Assembly (NCBI GenBank): GCA_964423645.1
Contig: CAYRFE010000024.1
Location: forward strand, 1 to 22,153
Length of the DNA: 22,153 nt
Origin: CAYRFE01 sp964423645 [NCBI: uncultured bacterium]
GTDB taxonomy: Bacteria > Macinerneyibacteriota > Macinerneyibacteria > Macinerneyibacteriales
Direction: 5' to 3'
The translations under genes were made by a program, and so were the position numbers. A model generated the notes under the pieces. It ran no database searches and was not told the origin of the DNA. It saw only the letters and a list, made by a program, of their open reading frames with translations. Below, piece by piece: positions 8,833 to 17,165 of the stretch (position 1 is its first letter; each line of letters opens with the position of its first letter).

Positions 8833-9279
8833 ATGGCAACGAAACTGCATGATCTGCGTCCGGATGAAGGCGCAAAACGAACACGTAAACGTGTTGGCCG
8901 CGGAAACGGCTCCGGTCAGGGTTGTACCGCCGGAAAAGGAAGCAACGGTCAAAAATCACGTAGCGGTTATGCCGCACGCTCTGGATTTGAAGGCGGACAG
9001 ATGCCTTTATACCGTCGTTTGCCAAAACGCGGTTTTAAGAATCCGTTCCGTATCGAATATGAAGTGGTAAACGTCGGTGATCTTGTTGATATCAAGGCAT
9101 CCGTTATAACCATAGAAGAAATGAAAAAGGCAGGGCTTGTTCGCATCAATGCGACCCTTGTAAAGATTTTGAGCACAGGCGATTGCACCAAAGCAATGAC
9201 TGTTGAAGCGCACAAGTTTTCGAAATCTGCAGCCGAGAAGATTGAAAAGGCGGGTGGCAAAGCCCAGGTGATAGAATGA
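8833..9279 (+). CDS. rplO: 50S ribosomal protein L15 (uL15)
   Basis: L15 is a late-assembly 50S protein. The product is 148 aa. The Gly/Arg-rich N-terminal tail contains RKRVGRGNGSGQGCTAGKG and the block FEGGQMPLYRRLPKRGF. The globular C domain follows, with IKATL-like VRINATLVKILSTGD. AGGGAGG precedes ATG 8833. The last bases overlap the secY start by four nt (ATGA). Confidence 0.95.
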   Translation: MATKLHDLRPDEGAKRTRKRVGRGNGSGQGCTAGKGSNGQKSRSGYAARSGFEGGQMPLYRRLPKRGFKNPFRIEYEVVNVGDLVDIKASVITIEEMKKAGLVRINATLVKILSTGDCTKAMTVEAHKFSKSAAEKIEKAGGKAQVIE

Positions 9280-10601
9280 TCACGACAATAAAGAACATTT
9301 TCAGCATTGTTGAACTTCGTTCCAAGCTGCTGTATACCTTGTTCATATTATTCGTGTATCGTTTGGCATCACATGTGCCAACTCCGGGAATTGATACGGT
9401 TAAGTTGAAAGCTTTTTTTGATCAGGCTGAAAATGCAAGCGGTTTTCTGGGATTGCTCGACGTGTTTGCCGGTGGCGCTATGTCCCGTGCAACCATTCTT
9501 GCACTCGGTGTCATGCCGTATATCAGTGCGTCAATTATTTTGCAACTTATGACCGCCGTGGTTCCTTCATTGCAAAAACTTGCTAAAGAAGGGGATCTCG
9601 GGCGAAAAAAACTTAATCAGTATACTCGTTACCTGACCGTGTTTATCACGATGTTTCAGGCGATCGGGTTTGCAAAACTTCTTGACAGTTATCAGTTGGT
9701 CACCAACTATAACACCATGTTTATCATTACAACCATGCTGGCAATGACCGCCGGAACCATGCTTGTTATGTGGTTCGGAGAGCTGATCACCGCCAAGGGA
9801 CTGGGAAATGGTATTTCAATTATCATTTTCGCCGGTATTGTTGCGCGTATCCCTGCCTCCGTTATGCAGTTTGGCAGTGATATTCAAAACGGACAAATGG
9901 ACATTGCAAAATTGATCGTGCTTCTTGCGGTCATGGTAGCAATTGTTTATTTTGTTGTTTTGATACAGGAAGGACAACGCAAAATTCCCGTACAATATCC
10001 GAAACGCATTGTCGGAAGAAAAATGACGGTCGGACAAACCACCTATTTACCGCTTAAGATAAATCAGGCGGGTGTTATTCCTGTTATTTTTGCATCTTCA
10101 ATATTGATGTTTCCGCAGCAGATGCAACAATTTCTTGATCCAACCGGTAAAGTCGGATTTTTAAAAGTCCTCGGGTCCATGTTCAGTTATGCATCACCGA
10201 CATACATACTGACGTATTTGCTCTTAATCGTGTTTTTTACCTATTTTTATACTGCTATCACACTCAATCCTATTGATGTTGCAGATAATCTTAAGAAAAG
10301 CGGCGGGTTTATTCCCGGCGTGCGTCCGGGACAAGCAACTGCAGATCATGTGAATTTTATTTTGAACCGCATTGCGTTGCCGGGGGCATTGTTTTTGGGA
10401 TTTATTGCAATATTGCCGATAGTAATGTCGAAAGCAATGTTTGGATCATCGAACAGTAATTTGTATTTCGGTGGTACATCGCTTTTGATTGCGGTTGGTG
10501 TCGGACTTGATTTCATGAAGCAGATCGAATCGCATCTTTTGATGAGTCACTATGATGGATTTACGAAGAAAGGGCGCTTGGGCAAACCGAGGAGATATTA
10601 A
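9276..10601 (+). CDS. secY: Protein translocase channel subunit SecY
   Basis: SecY is the pore of the Sec translocon in the cytoplasmic membrane. The product is 441 aa, the usual length, with about ten hydrophobic segments. Signatures are HVPTPGID after TM1, GGAMSRATILALGVMPYISA for TM2, and LAKEGDLGRKKLNQYTRY in the first cytoplasmic loops. The C5 loop contains RPGQATADH, and the C-terminal IESHLLMSHYDGF is the expected SecA/ribosome-contact tail region. Its start overlaps rplO. Confidence 0.97.
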   Translation: MITTIKNIFSIVELRSKLLYTLFILFVYRLASHVPTPGIDTVKLKAFFDQAENASGFLGLLDVFAGGAMSRATILALGVMPYISASIILQLMTAVVPSLQKLAKEGDLGRKKLNQYTRYLTVFITMFQAIGFAKLLDSYQLVTNYNTMFIITTMLAMTAGTMLVMWFGELITAKGLGNGISIIIFAGIVARIPASVMQFGSDIQNGQMDIAKLIVLLAVMVAIVYFVVLIQEGQRKIPVQYPKRIVGRKMTVGQTTYLPLKINQAGVIPVIFASSILMFPQQMQQFLDPTGKVGFLKVLGSMFSYASPTYILTYLLLIVFFTYFYTAITLNPIDVADNLKKSGGFIPGVRPGQATADHVNFILNRIALPGALFLGFIAILPIVMSKAMFGSSNSNLYFGGTSLLIAVGVGLDFMKQIESHLLMSHYDGFTKKGRLGKPRRY

Positions 10602-10604
10602 GTT

Positions 10605-11237
10605 ATGCATATTGTCTTCCTTGGGCCTCCCGGTTCCGGTAAAGGAACACAGGCAGATTTTTTAAGAAAAGAATTGGGTATAGCTCATATTTCTACCGGA
10701 GAGTTGCTCCGTCAGGAAATTGCCGACAACACAGCGCAGGGCATTGATGCCCGGCGCTATGTTGAGGCAGGATCGTTGGTGCCTGATGCGGTAGTGCTAT
10801 CAATTCTTGAAAAAAAAGTTTCACAGCCCGATTGCCAAAAAGGATTTATACTCGACGGATTTCCGAGAACCATTGTGCAGGCGGAAAGTCTTGAAAATGA
10901 CGGTATTGCGCTGCATAGAGTGTTTTATTTTGAAGTTTCAGAAGCACAGGTTATCGACAGACTCGGCGGAAGACTCTATTGTAAAGAGTGCGGGACGTTT
11001 TATCATAATCGCTACAATCCGCCGAAACATGCGGCAATTTGTGACACCTGTAACAGAGAATTGTTACGCAGGGCAGATGATGATCCTGTAGCAATTCATA
11101 AGCGTCTTACCGAGTATCGTGAAAAGACGCAACCGGTAGTAGATTTTTACAAATCGCGTTCTATGCTGAGCATTATTGATGCATCGCTTTCTATCGAGAT
11201 AATTCGTGCGCAGTTGCTGAAAGAGGTGCATTCGTGA
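10605..11237 (+). CDS. adk: Adenylate kinase with zinc-type lid
   Basis: Adenylate kinase interconverts ATP + AMP and 2 ADP in the cytoplasm. The product is 210 aa. The P-loop GPPGSGKGT is at residues 7-15. The AMP-binding STGELLR is at 30-36, and LDGFPRT at 83-89. The lid is the long form with a four-Cys zinc site: C126-K-E-C129 and C146-D-T-C149. Only three bases separate it from secY. The secY-adk-map-infA order is a classic operon arrangement. Confidence 0.96.
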   Translation: MHIVFLGPPGSGKGTQADFLRKELGIAHISTGELLRQEIADNTAQGIDARRYVEAGSLVPDAVVLSILEKKVSQPDCQKGFILDGFPRTIVQAESLENDGIALHRVFYFEVSEAQVIDRLGGRLYCKECGTFYHNRYNPPKHAAICDTCNRELLRRADDDPVAIHKRLTEYREKTQPVVDFYKSRSMLSIIDASLSIEIIRAQLLKEVHS

Positions 11238-12001
11238 AGGGCGTTTCTTTTGAGTCAATGAAAAAGGCGAATGCGATCGTCGGAGATCTTCTTGCAGTGA
11301 TTGGTGATGAGATAGTTGTCGGTAAGACTACTGCCGAGCTTGATGTATGGGCCGAATCGTTTATTCGTGACCATGGTGCCGAGCCGGCCTTTAAGGGTAT
11401 GTACGGATTTCCTGCAACATTGTGCATTTCTATTAACTCGGAGATTATACACGGCATACCGTCCGCGATGCGTCGAATTGCTGATGGCGATATTGTAAGT
11501 ATTGATGTCGGTGCTCGTGTGAAAGGGTGCTATGGTGATGCTGCACGTACGTATCCTGTAGGAAATGTATCGGAATCCCATTTGAAACTTCTCACGGTCA
11601 CGAAAGAATCGCTCGTGCGCGGAATAGCGCACGCACGGGTTGGCAATCATACCGGTGATATCGGACATGCGATACAAGATTTTGTAGAAAAGCATGGATA
11701 TAATGTTATCCGTGATTTTGTCGGTCACGGTATCGGAAGAGATTTGCACGCGTTTCCAGAAGTACCGAATTTCGGACGTCCTAAGTCCGGGCCGGTTCTT
11801 CAAGAAGGCATGTATCTTGCCATTGAACCGATGGTAGTGACCGGGTCATGGCGAATTAAGATCTTGGAAGATGAGTGGACGGCAGTGACTCTTGATGGAG
11901 GATACGCAGCGCATTTTGAGGACACTGTTTATATTTCAAAAGACGGACCTATTATACTTACTGAATGTGCACACAAGGGGGATTATGGCAAAAAACAGTG
12001 A
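11234..12001 (+). CDS. map: Methionine aminopeptidase type I
   Basis: This enzyme removes the initiator Met from nascent proteins. The 255-aa product has the pita-bread fold motifs with the metal ligands. They are Asp in [19 protein letters not shown] (two Asp), His in [12 protein letters not shown], Glu in AIEPMVV and Glu in HFEDTVYIS. The substrate-pocket His is in IIHGIPS. It starts at GTG 11234, overlapping the adk stop (GTGA). The 3' end overlaps infA by 17 bases. Confidence 0.95.
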   Translation: MKGVSFESMKKANAIVGDLLAVIGDEIVVGKTTAELDVWAESFIRDHGAEPAFKGMYGFPATLCISINSEIIHGIPSAMRRIADGDIVSIDVGARVKGCYGDAARTYPVGNVSESHLKLLTVTKESLVRGIAHARVGNHTGDIGHAIQDFVEKHGYNVIRDFVGHGIGRDLHAFPEVPNFGRPKSGPVLQEGMYLAIEPMVVTGSWRIKILEDEWTAVTLDGGYAAHFEDTVYISKDGPIILTECAHKGDYGKKQ

Positions 12002-12209
12002 ACAAGTGTTTACTATTGACGGTGTGGTCGCCGAACAGATGCCCAATGCAATGTTTCGCGTAAAATTGGAAAATGCAATCGAAATTATTTGTCATGTGTC
12101 AGGAAAAATGCGCATGTATAATATACGAATATTACCCGGTGATAAAGTTCGTGTGGAAATTACACCATATGACCCCAAAAAAGGCCGGATTGTATACAGG
12201 TATAAATAA
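11985..12209 (+). CDS. infA: Translation initiation factor IF-1
   Basis: IF-1 is an OB-fold protein that occupies the 30S A site during initiation. The product is 74 aa. [37 protein letters not shown] and the C-terminal GRIVYRYK are near-invariant. ATG 11985 lies within the last codons of map, with AAGGGG in front at 11975-11980. Longer in-frame versions starting inside map lack family similarity. It ends the first transcription block before the rpmJ promoter. Confidence 0.96.
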   Translation: MAKNSEQVFTIDGVVAEQMPNAMFRVKLENAIEIICHVSGKMRMYNIRILPGDKVRVEITPYDPKKGRIVYRYK

Positions 12210-12224
12210 TAAATAAAGAAATCG

Positions 12225-12253
12225 TTGACAAGCGGGTATGTGTATTATACAAT
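12225..12253 (+). promoter_or_regulatory. Sigma70-type promoter for rpmJ-rpsM-rpsK-rpsD-rpoA-rplQ
   Basis: TTGACA at 12225-12230 is a perfect -35. It is followed by a 17-base spacer and TACAAT at 12248-12253, a five-of-six -10 match. It lies in the 70-base gap between infA and rpmJ, the longest spacer in the ribosomal cluster. The expected transcript start is near 12260, about 20 bases before rpmJ. It would give RNA polymerase alpha and the S13/S11/S4 genes a supply partly independent of the upstream operon. Confidence 0.8.
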
Positions 12254-12279
12254 GCACTCCGCAAAAGAAGGAGGATGTC

Positions 12280-12393
12280 ATGAAAGTACGTGCATCGGTA
12301 AAAAAAATTTGCGAAAAATGCAAAATAATTAAACGGCACGGAAATGTGCTTGTGATTTGCGAAAATCCTAAGCATAAACAAAAACAAGGCTGA
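12280..12393 (+). CDS. rpmJ: 50S ribosomal protein L36 (bL36), zinc form
   Basis: This is the smallest ribosomal protein, 37 aa, at the 50S stalk-base region. The sequence begins [19 protein letters not shown]. It carries the zinc ligands C11, C14, C27 and H32 (C+ form), with [13 protein letters not shown] at the end. AAGGAGGATGTC precedes ATG 12280. It is the first gene behind the alpha-block promoter and is easily missed because of its size. Confidence 0.96.
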   Translation: MKVRASVKKICEKCKIIKRHGNVLVICENPKHKQKQG

Positions 12394-12407
12394 AAGGAGG
12401 TACACCA

Positions 12408-12776
12408 GTGGCTCGTATTGCAGGCGTTGATTTGCCGAAAAACAAACGTATTGAGATCGGCTTGACCTACATTTTCGGAATCGGTCGTTCGATGGCGAAC
12501 AGGATTCTCGAAAAAACAGGTGTGAGTCCCGATATACGCGTAAAAGATCTTTCTGAGTCTGATGTCGCATTATTGCGCGCAGAAATTGAAAAGAATCTTC
12601 GTGTCGAAGGAGCGCTTCGTACTGAAATTTCTATGAACATTAAACGTTTAATAGAGATTCAGTGTTATCGTGGTCTTCGTCATCGTTCAGGGTTACCGGT
12701 TCGCGGGCAGCGTACACATACCAATGCACGTACGCGTAAAGGTCCTGCGAAGACAATTGCGAACAAGAAAAAATAG
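12408..12776 (+). CDS. rpsM: 30S ribosomal protein S13 (uS13)
   Basis: S13 sits at the top of the 30S head and contacts L5 and P-site tRNA. The product is 122 aa: [20 protein letters not shown], a helix-two-turns-helix region with [13 protein letters not shown], and the basic tail [20 protein letters not shown]. Translation starts at GTG 12408, with AAAGGAGG at 12394-12401. Confidence 0.97.
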   Translation: MARIAGVDLPKNKRIEIGLTYIFGIGRSMANRILEKTGVSPDIRVKDLSESDVALLRAEIEKNLRVEGALRTEISMNIKRLIEIQCYRGLRHRSGLPVRGQRTHTNARTRKGPAKTIANKKK

Positions 12777-12793
12777 TATAAGGAGGTGTTGTT

Positions 12794-13177
12794 TTGGCTG
12801 AGAAAAAGACCGTAAAAAAGATTAAAAAGCGTGTGAGTGCTGCGGTAGTTCACATCAAGTCGACGTTTAATAATACTATTATTACCGTAACTGATGAAAC
12901 AGGCGCAGTAATCATCGGTGCAAGTGGCGGAACAGTTGGTTATTCGGGATCGAAAAAGTCGACTCCGTTTGCTGCACAGCTTGCTGCTGAAAATTGTATG
13001 AAAGCGCTCCGCGATATGGGAGTGAAGACGGTAAGTGTAACCTATGCAGGTCCGGGTCCCGGGCGTGAGTCCGCGATTAAAACATTCCAAAACTCCGAAA
13101 TAAAAGTTATCGGCGTGAAGGATGAAACTCCCGTTCCGTACAATGGCTGCAAGGCTAAGAAGAGAAAAGGGCTTTAA
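12794..13177 (+). CDS. rpsK: 30S ribosomal protein S11 (uS11)
   Basis: S11 is a platform protein around helix 45 and the mRNA exit. The product is 127 aa: HIKSTFNNTIITVTDETG, SGGTVGYSGSKKSTPFAAQ and the C-terminal DETPVPYNGCKAKKRKGL are standard. The initiation codon is TTG at 12794, preceded by AAGGAGG at 12780-12786. A TTG start in such a highly expressed gene is less common but is well supported by spacing. Confidence 0.95.
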   Translation: MAEKKTVKKIKKRVSAAVVHIKSTFNNTIITVTDETGAVIIGASGGTVGYSGSKKSTPFAAQLAAENCMKALRDMGVKTVSVTYAGPGPGRESAIKTFQNSEIKVIGVKDETPVPYNGCKAKKRKGL

Positions 13178-13205
13178 GCCCCGCTCATGACCAAGGAGGA
13201 TAAGA

Positions 13206-13838
13206 ATGGCTCGTTATATCGCTTCCGTATGTAAAATATGCAGACGCGAAGGCGCCAAAATGTTTCTTAAGGGTGATCGTTGTTATTCGGACAAATGTTC
13301 GTTTGACAAACGTCCGTACCCTTCAGGACAGCACGGTAAAGATGGTTTTCGTAAGAAAACAACCGTGTATGGGCAGCATCTTCGTGAGAAACAGAAAGTT
13401 AAACGTCTTTATGGTTTAATGGAGCGTCAGTTCAGCAGTTATTATGAAATGGCTGGAAAAATGAAAGGCGTTACCGGAGAGAACCTTTTACGTATGTTGG
13501 AATGTCGTCTTGATAACATTGTGTATCGTTTGAATTTTTCACCATCACGTCCGGCTGCTCGTCAGTTGGTGAACCATGGTCATTTTACGGTGAATGGTCG
13601 TACTGTGAATATTCCTTCATACATAGTAAAACAAGGTGATGTTATTGAGATCAAAGAAAACAGCAGAGGTAAAGATTTTTTCAAAATCTCAATGGAATTT
13701 GCGAAACAAAAAGGTACACAAGAGTGGTTAGAAATCGAACCTGATAAATTCAGAGGATCAATTAAAAGATTACCATCTCGTGAAGAAATGCCTCAGGATA
13801 TCAAAGAGAATCTTATTGTTGAGTTCTACTCACGTTAA
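13206..13838 (+). CDS. rpsD: 30S ribosomal protein S4 (uS4), zinc form
   Basis: S4 nucleates assembly of the 30S body and, in E. coli, represses the alpha operon. The 210-aa product has an N-terminal zinc site (C9, C12, C26, C31) in the usual C-x2-C and KGDRCYSDKC context. The S4 RNA-binding domain around residues 97-155 contains MLECRLDNIVYRLNF and NHGHFTVNGRTVNIPSY. The C-terminal REEMPQDIKENLIVEFYSR is conserved. AAGGAGGATAAGA precedes ATG 13206. Confidence 0.97.
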   Translation: MARYIASVCKICRREGAKMFLKGDRCYSDKCSFDKRPYPSGQHGKDGFRKKTTVYGQHLREKQKVKRLYGLMERQFSSYYEMAGKMKGVTGENLLRMLECRLDNIVYRLNFSPSRPAARQLVNHGHFTVNGRTVNIPSYIVKQGDVIEIKENSRGKDFFKISMEFAKQKGTQEWLEIEPDKFRGSIKRLPSREEMPQDIKENLIVEFYSR

Positions 13839-13856
13839 TGATGGAGGCTATAAATA

Positions 13857-14837
13857 ATGGAATGGATGTATAATCTCGAGCGTCCGAAGAAACTGGAATG
13901 GGATGTCGAGACAAAAACAGAACGTTACGGAAAATTTGTCATCGAACCTTTCGAGAAGGGCTTTGGTATTACACTCGGTAATACAATCCGTCGGGTTCTA
14001 TTATCATACATAGAAGGCGCCGGTCTGATCGGGGTACGTATCGATGGCGTAGATCATGAGTTTTCATCAATGGACAACGTCAAAGAAGACGTCCTTGATA
14101 TAATCATGAATCTAAAGAAAATGAGAGTTAAATACACAGGTAAAGGCGAAAAGAAAATGTCTTTTTCTGCCAAAGGCCCTTGTCAAATATATGCGAAAGA
14201 TTTCAATAATATTGATCCCGACATTGAAGTAATGAACGACGATCAATATATTTGCGAATTGAGTGACGGCGGTATCCTTAATATGGAACTTTATTTTGAT
14301 TTCGGTATCGGTTTTTGTTTGGCTGAAGAACATCAGTTGGATGATAAACCGGTAAACGGTTATATTGCGGTTGATACCATATATACACCGGTTATTAAAG
14401 TAAAATATGATGTTGAGAATGCTCTTGTCGGTAAAAGCGTGGATTATGATAAAATAACGATGGAAATCACTACAGACGGAAGTATTCGTCCTGAAGTTGC
14501 GCTTAATCGTGCCGTAAAAATCGTAAAAGGATATCTCAACGCATTTGATAATGTCGAAGAAAGCAATGATGACAGTGATTTCAGCGGTGGAGCCGATCGT
14601 GGTAAAGATGATCTGAAACGCAAATTAAAAATGAGCGTTGATGAGCTTGAATTATCCGTTCGTGCCGCAAACTGTTTGAAGAATGCCGAAATCGACAGTA
14701 TTGGGGAACTTGTACAGAAACAGGAAAGCGAAATGCTGAAGTATCGTAATTTCGGAAAGAAATCACTTGATGAAATTAAGAAAGTCCTCATTGATATGGG
14801 ACTGCATTTCGGCATGGATATAAATGAAATTGAATAA
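13857..14837 (+). CDS. rpoA: RNA polymerase alpha subunit
   Basis: Alpha dimerises to start RNA polymerase assembly and contacts UP elements and activators. The product is 326 aa. The N-terminal domain has [20 protein letters not shown] and later [16 protein letters not shown] linker rich in Asp, Ser and Gly (around [14 protein letters not shown]) follows. The C-terminal domain starts about residue 260, with [15 protein letters not shown] carrying the DNA-contacting Arg (about R269, equivalent to E. coli R265). The C-terminal MDINEIE tail is acidic. ATG 13857 follows GATGGAGG. Confidence 0.97.
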   Translation: MEWMYNLERPKKLEWDVETKTERYGKFVIEPFEKGFGITLGNTIRRVLLSYIEGAGLIGVRIDGVDHEFSSMDNVKEDVLDIIMNLKKMRVKYTGKGEKKMSFSAKGPCQIYAKDFNNIDPDIEVMNDDQYICELSDGGILNMELYFDFGIGFCLAEEHQLDDKPVNGYIAVDTIYTPVIKVKYDVENALVGKSVDYDKITMEITTDGSIRPEVALNRAVKIVKGYLNAFDNVEESNDDSDFSGGADRGKDDLKRKLKMSVDELELSVRAANCLKNAEIDSIGELVQKQESEMLKYRNFGKKSLDEIKKVLIDMGLHFGMDINEIE

Positions 14838-14859
14838 GCACCTGAGAGGAGTGTGAACT

Positions 14860-15261
14860 ATGCGCCATAGAGTGAATTCGGTAAGACTGGGAAGAAATTC
14901 AGCAGCACGTACTGCGCTTCTCCGTGGTCTTGCGACTGCCTTGATAATGCATGGCCGCATCGAGACGACCGAAGTGAAAGCAAAACAATTGCGGTCGTAT
15001 GTTGAGAAATTAATAACTCTCGGCAAACGTGATACAGTGCAGGCACGACGTCTTGTTGCTGCAAAAGTATATGGAAAAGAAACCGTTAAAAAATTATTTG
15101 CTGATGTGGCTCCTCGTTTTTCATCAACAAACGGCGGATATACTGCTATTTATAAAAGCAGTCTTCGTCGCGGTGATTCAACGCAGATGGCTATCATTGA
15201 AATTAGCGGATATGTGCTTCCTGAGACTATTGAAGAAACTTCAAAGACTAAAAAATCCTAA
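14860..15261 (+). CDS. rplQ: 50S ribosomal protein L17 (bL17)
   Basis: L17 is a bacteria-specific 50S protein near the tunnel exit. The product is 133 aa. MRHRVNSVRLGRNSAARTAL, the segment LIMHGRIETTEVKAKQLR and the IYKSSLRRGDSTQMAIIEI region are diagnostic. GAGAGGAGTG precedes ATG 14860. It is usually the last gene of the alpha operon, but here the stop TAATG overlaps the start of a downstream small gene. Confidence 0.96.
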   Translation: MRHRVNSVRLGRNSAARTALLRGLATALIMHGRIETTEVKAKQLRSYVEKLITLGKRDTVQARRLVAAKVYGKETVKKLFADVAPRFSSTNGGYTAIYKSSLRRGDSTQMAIIEISGYVLPETIEETSKTKKS

Positions 15262-15542
15262 TGAAACGCAAATCTGCGTATATCATTCTCATAACCCTCA
15301 CTGCCGTTTTGGCAGTGTGGGTTATTAAGAGTACCGTTCACGTCTCACATTTATGGAAAATGAAACAATACCGTGAAAAATTGCGTATTGAGAAAAAAGC
15401 ATTAGAGATTGATAATAATCGTTTGAAGACCATTCTCAAGGATATGGACGAGACCGATGAAGTGCGTGAGCGTTTGATTTATATGAAGTTAGGTTTGAAA
15501 AAACCGGGAGATACAATTATAAAACTTCAAAGCGGTCGTTAA
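15261..15542 (+). CDS. FtsB/DivIC-family septum formation initiator-like protein
   Basis: The 93-aa product has a short basic N-terminus, one membrane segment at about residues 6-23, and a charged coiled-coil stretch at about 31-62. It ends in RLIYMKLGLKKPGDTIIKL. That architecture, including the final LG-x-x-KPGD motif, fits the FtsB/DivIC family of bitopic divisome proteins that bridge FtsL and FtsQ. The ATG overlaps the rplQ stop by one base (TAATG), so it is translated as the last gene of the alpha operon. FtsB is more often found beside eno. The family call rests on architecture and one motif. Confidence 0.75.
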   Translation: MKRKSAYIILITLTAVLAVWVIKSTVHVSHLWKMKQYREKLRIEKKALEIDNNRLKTILKDMDETDEVRERLIYMKLGLKKPGDTIIKLQSGR

Positions 15543-15622
15543 TTCATTATTAAATTGAACACAATCCGATCATAAAAGACTTGAAATCACCATCGTATAC
15601 TTGCTTCACATCAAATCACTTC

Positions 15623-15650
15623 CAGGAGATGGCTGTAATGCCATCCCCTG
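15623..15650. terminator. Hairpin between convergent genes, possible bidirectional terminator
   Basis: CAGGAGATGGC at 15623-15633 and GCCATCCCCTG at 15640-15650 form an 11-bp stem with one A-C mismatch and a six-base loop. It lies in the 138-base gap between the FtsB-like gene (+) and the end of the beta-helix gene (-), where a terminator for both is expected. There is no clean U-tract: the + side continues AACAACCTGTTATTTATT. Function is therefore inferred. I see nothing else in this gap. Confidence 0.5.
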
Positions 15651-15680
15651 AACAACCTGTTATTTATTCATTGTATGGGT

Positions 15681-17003
15681 CTATTTGGGGTGTTGGGCTC
15701 CCGCTGAAGTAATAGCACCAAAAAACAGCAACGCGTCGTTTAAAGGGTATCTGTTTGCAAACATGCTCACCTTAGTGGTAAGGGTGCCTTGTTTTGGTAA
15801 TCCCATTACTTCGCGCAGAACATTCGCGGGTGAACTTGGATCAAAATCCGCAGTTTCGCTATAACGAGCGTTTAGAAAATTCACAAAATAGATTTTATTG
15901 AATGGTAATGTGTGAGTAACTTTTTCAGTATTCCCTTTACAGCTCAAAAGACCTAAATCGGCATTCATATCGTCGATTTTCACACGCTCCATTTTTCCTG
16001 CAGCAGATTTCCCCGGTTCAACATAGAGAAGCGGGGCTTGTTTGTTTAAAAAAATAAGATTATTGTCAATTTTCACCCACTCATTAAGATTTCCACGGGT
16101 GTGATCAATGCCGGTAAAAATGTTACACCCGATTATATTATCATGGATATCATAGGATGCCATGGTCATTATACGGATACCGTAACCCATATCACCGAAA
16201 TCTTTAAGTCTGCTCCATGTAAAAAGAATTGTATTATGTGCAATTTCCACATGGCCGTCTTTTTCAATAGGACCTTTGGGACCTTTTTTTCCTCCGATAC
16301 CGAATACTTCGATCGCTGCCATTTTATTGGCAATAAAAATATTATTTAGAATCTGCACGGTTCCTTTTTTGAATCCGCCTTGAATCGCAAAATGCCCGTT
16401 GAGAAAGACACAATTACGAATAATGAGATCGCCTTCGATTTTTGCATTCACTTTATTGGTAAAGCACAGAAGCGGTTCATCAACGGTGCTCGGACCGGTA
16501 GGCGGTTTTTCGGTTGGGCTCAGAATTCGTCCGCTTATACTCTCAATAACCGATTCTTTTGTGGAATACGCATTTTGTTCGCCACGGTCAAAAATCAAAC
16601 CGTCTACTATGCACGTTGTACCTGAGGGAACGTTGAGAATGCTTAAGAGCGGTTTTCGCCCGCTTTCACCGGACTCGCGGGAAGGCATGATCGTTGTCTG
16701 ATACCGTACAATATCCCGTGTGCTAAAGTCGTGAGAATACCCGCCGAGGATTTCAACGGGTTGCGCAATTTCAAGATATCCTTTGTCACGTAATCCCGTA
16801 TAATTACCCTGTGCGACAAGTATACGATCTCCCGCCTGTGCAATCTTGAATGCTGCTTCAAGATTTTTAAACGGAGCTTCTTTTGTTCCGGGATTTTGAT
16901 TGTCGCCTTTTTCTTTTGATACATGCAGGTCTTTCGCCTGAACAGAAACTGCGATAACAAGTGCGATTGAAAATAGTAACGCACGAAAGAAAAATGTTCG
17001 CAT
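15681..17003 (-). CDS. Exported right-handed beta-helix protein (DUF1565-like)
   Basis: The 440-aa product has a clear Sec signal peptide: basic MRTFFFR, a hydrophobic core, and predicted cleavage after VQA at residue 23. The mature N-terminus carries HVSKEKGDNQNPGTKEAPF, the motif seen at the start of DUF1565 and related parallel beta-helix proteins (x-x-VS-x-x-GD-x-x-NPGT-x-x-PF). AQAGDRILVAQGNY follows. Later segments such as IIRNCVFLNGHFAIQGG and ILNNIFIANKMAAIEV look like helix coils with Asn ladders. The family covers polysaccharide lyases and surface proteins. No catalytic site is evident, so function is unknown. AAGGAG (minus strand) precedes the ATG. It is convergent with the ribosomal cluster. 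Confidence 0.8.
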   Translation of the reverse strand: MRTFFFRALLFSIALVIAVSVQAKDLHVSKEKGDNQNPGTKEAPFKNLEAAFKIAQAGDRILVAQGNYTGLRDKGYLEIAQPVEILGGYSHDFSTRDIVRYQTTIMPSRESGESGRKPLLSILNVPSGTTCIVDGLIFDRGEQNAYSTKESVIESISGRILSPTEKPPTGPSTVDEPLLCFTNKVNAKIEGDLIIRNCVFLNGHFAIQGGFKKGTVQILNNIFIANKMAAIEVFGIGGKKGPKGPIEKDGHVEIAHNTILFTWSRLKDFGDMGYGIRIMTMASYDIHDNIIGCNIFTGIDHTRGNLNEWVKIDNNLIFLNKQAPLLYVEPGKSAAGKMERVKIDDMNADLGLLSCKGNTEKVTHTLPFNKIYFVNFLNARYSETADFDPSSPANVLREVMGLPKQGTLTTKVSMFANRYPLNDALLFFGAITSAGAQHPK

Positions 17004-17030
17004 GGTTCTACTCCTTTCATACTATTCGAC

Positions 17031-17058
17031 GCATACAACAACACCTGTGAGTGTATGC
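17031..17058. promoter_or_regulatory. Inverted repeat over a candidate promoter of the beta-helix gene
   Basis: GCATAC at 17031-17036 and GTATGC at 17053-17058 form an inverted repeat with centres 22 bases apart, about two helical turns. Reading the minus strand, a candidate promoter has TTGCAC (17073-17078) and TACACT (17050-17055) with a 17-base spacer. The right arm therefore overlaps the -10 and the left arm lies just past the start site. The promoter hexamers are mediocre, so the operator reading is inference. Confidence 0.3.
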
Positions 17059-17135
17059 CAAAATTTGTGAAGGTGCAAGATAAAATTCAAATACCCGAAA
17101 TAGTGCAAACGGAATCGCAAAACAGTCGTATTTTA

Positions 17136-17144
17136 TGATATACT
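17136..17144 (+). promoter_or_regulatory. Extended -10 promoter element of the PNGase F-like gene
   Basis: TGATATACT at 17136-17144 matches the extended -10 pattern TG-n-TATAAT with one mismatch. No good -35 is visible 17-18 bases upstream, as expected for extended -10 promoters. The start site would be near 17151. That leaves only about 15 bases before the ATG at 17166, including the AGGAGG ribosome binding site. Confidence 0.45.
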
Positions 17145-17165
17145 TGATACAAACAGGAGGTTGTT

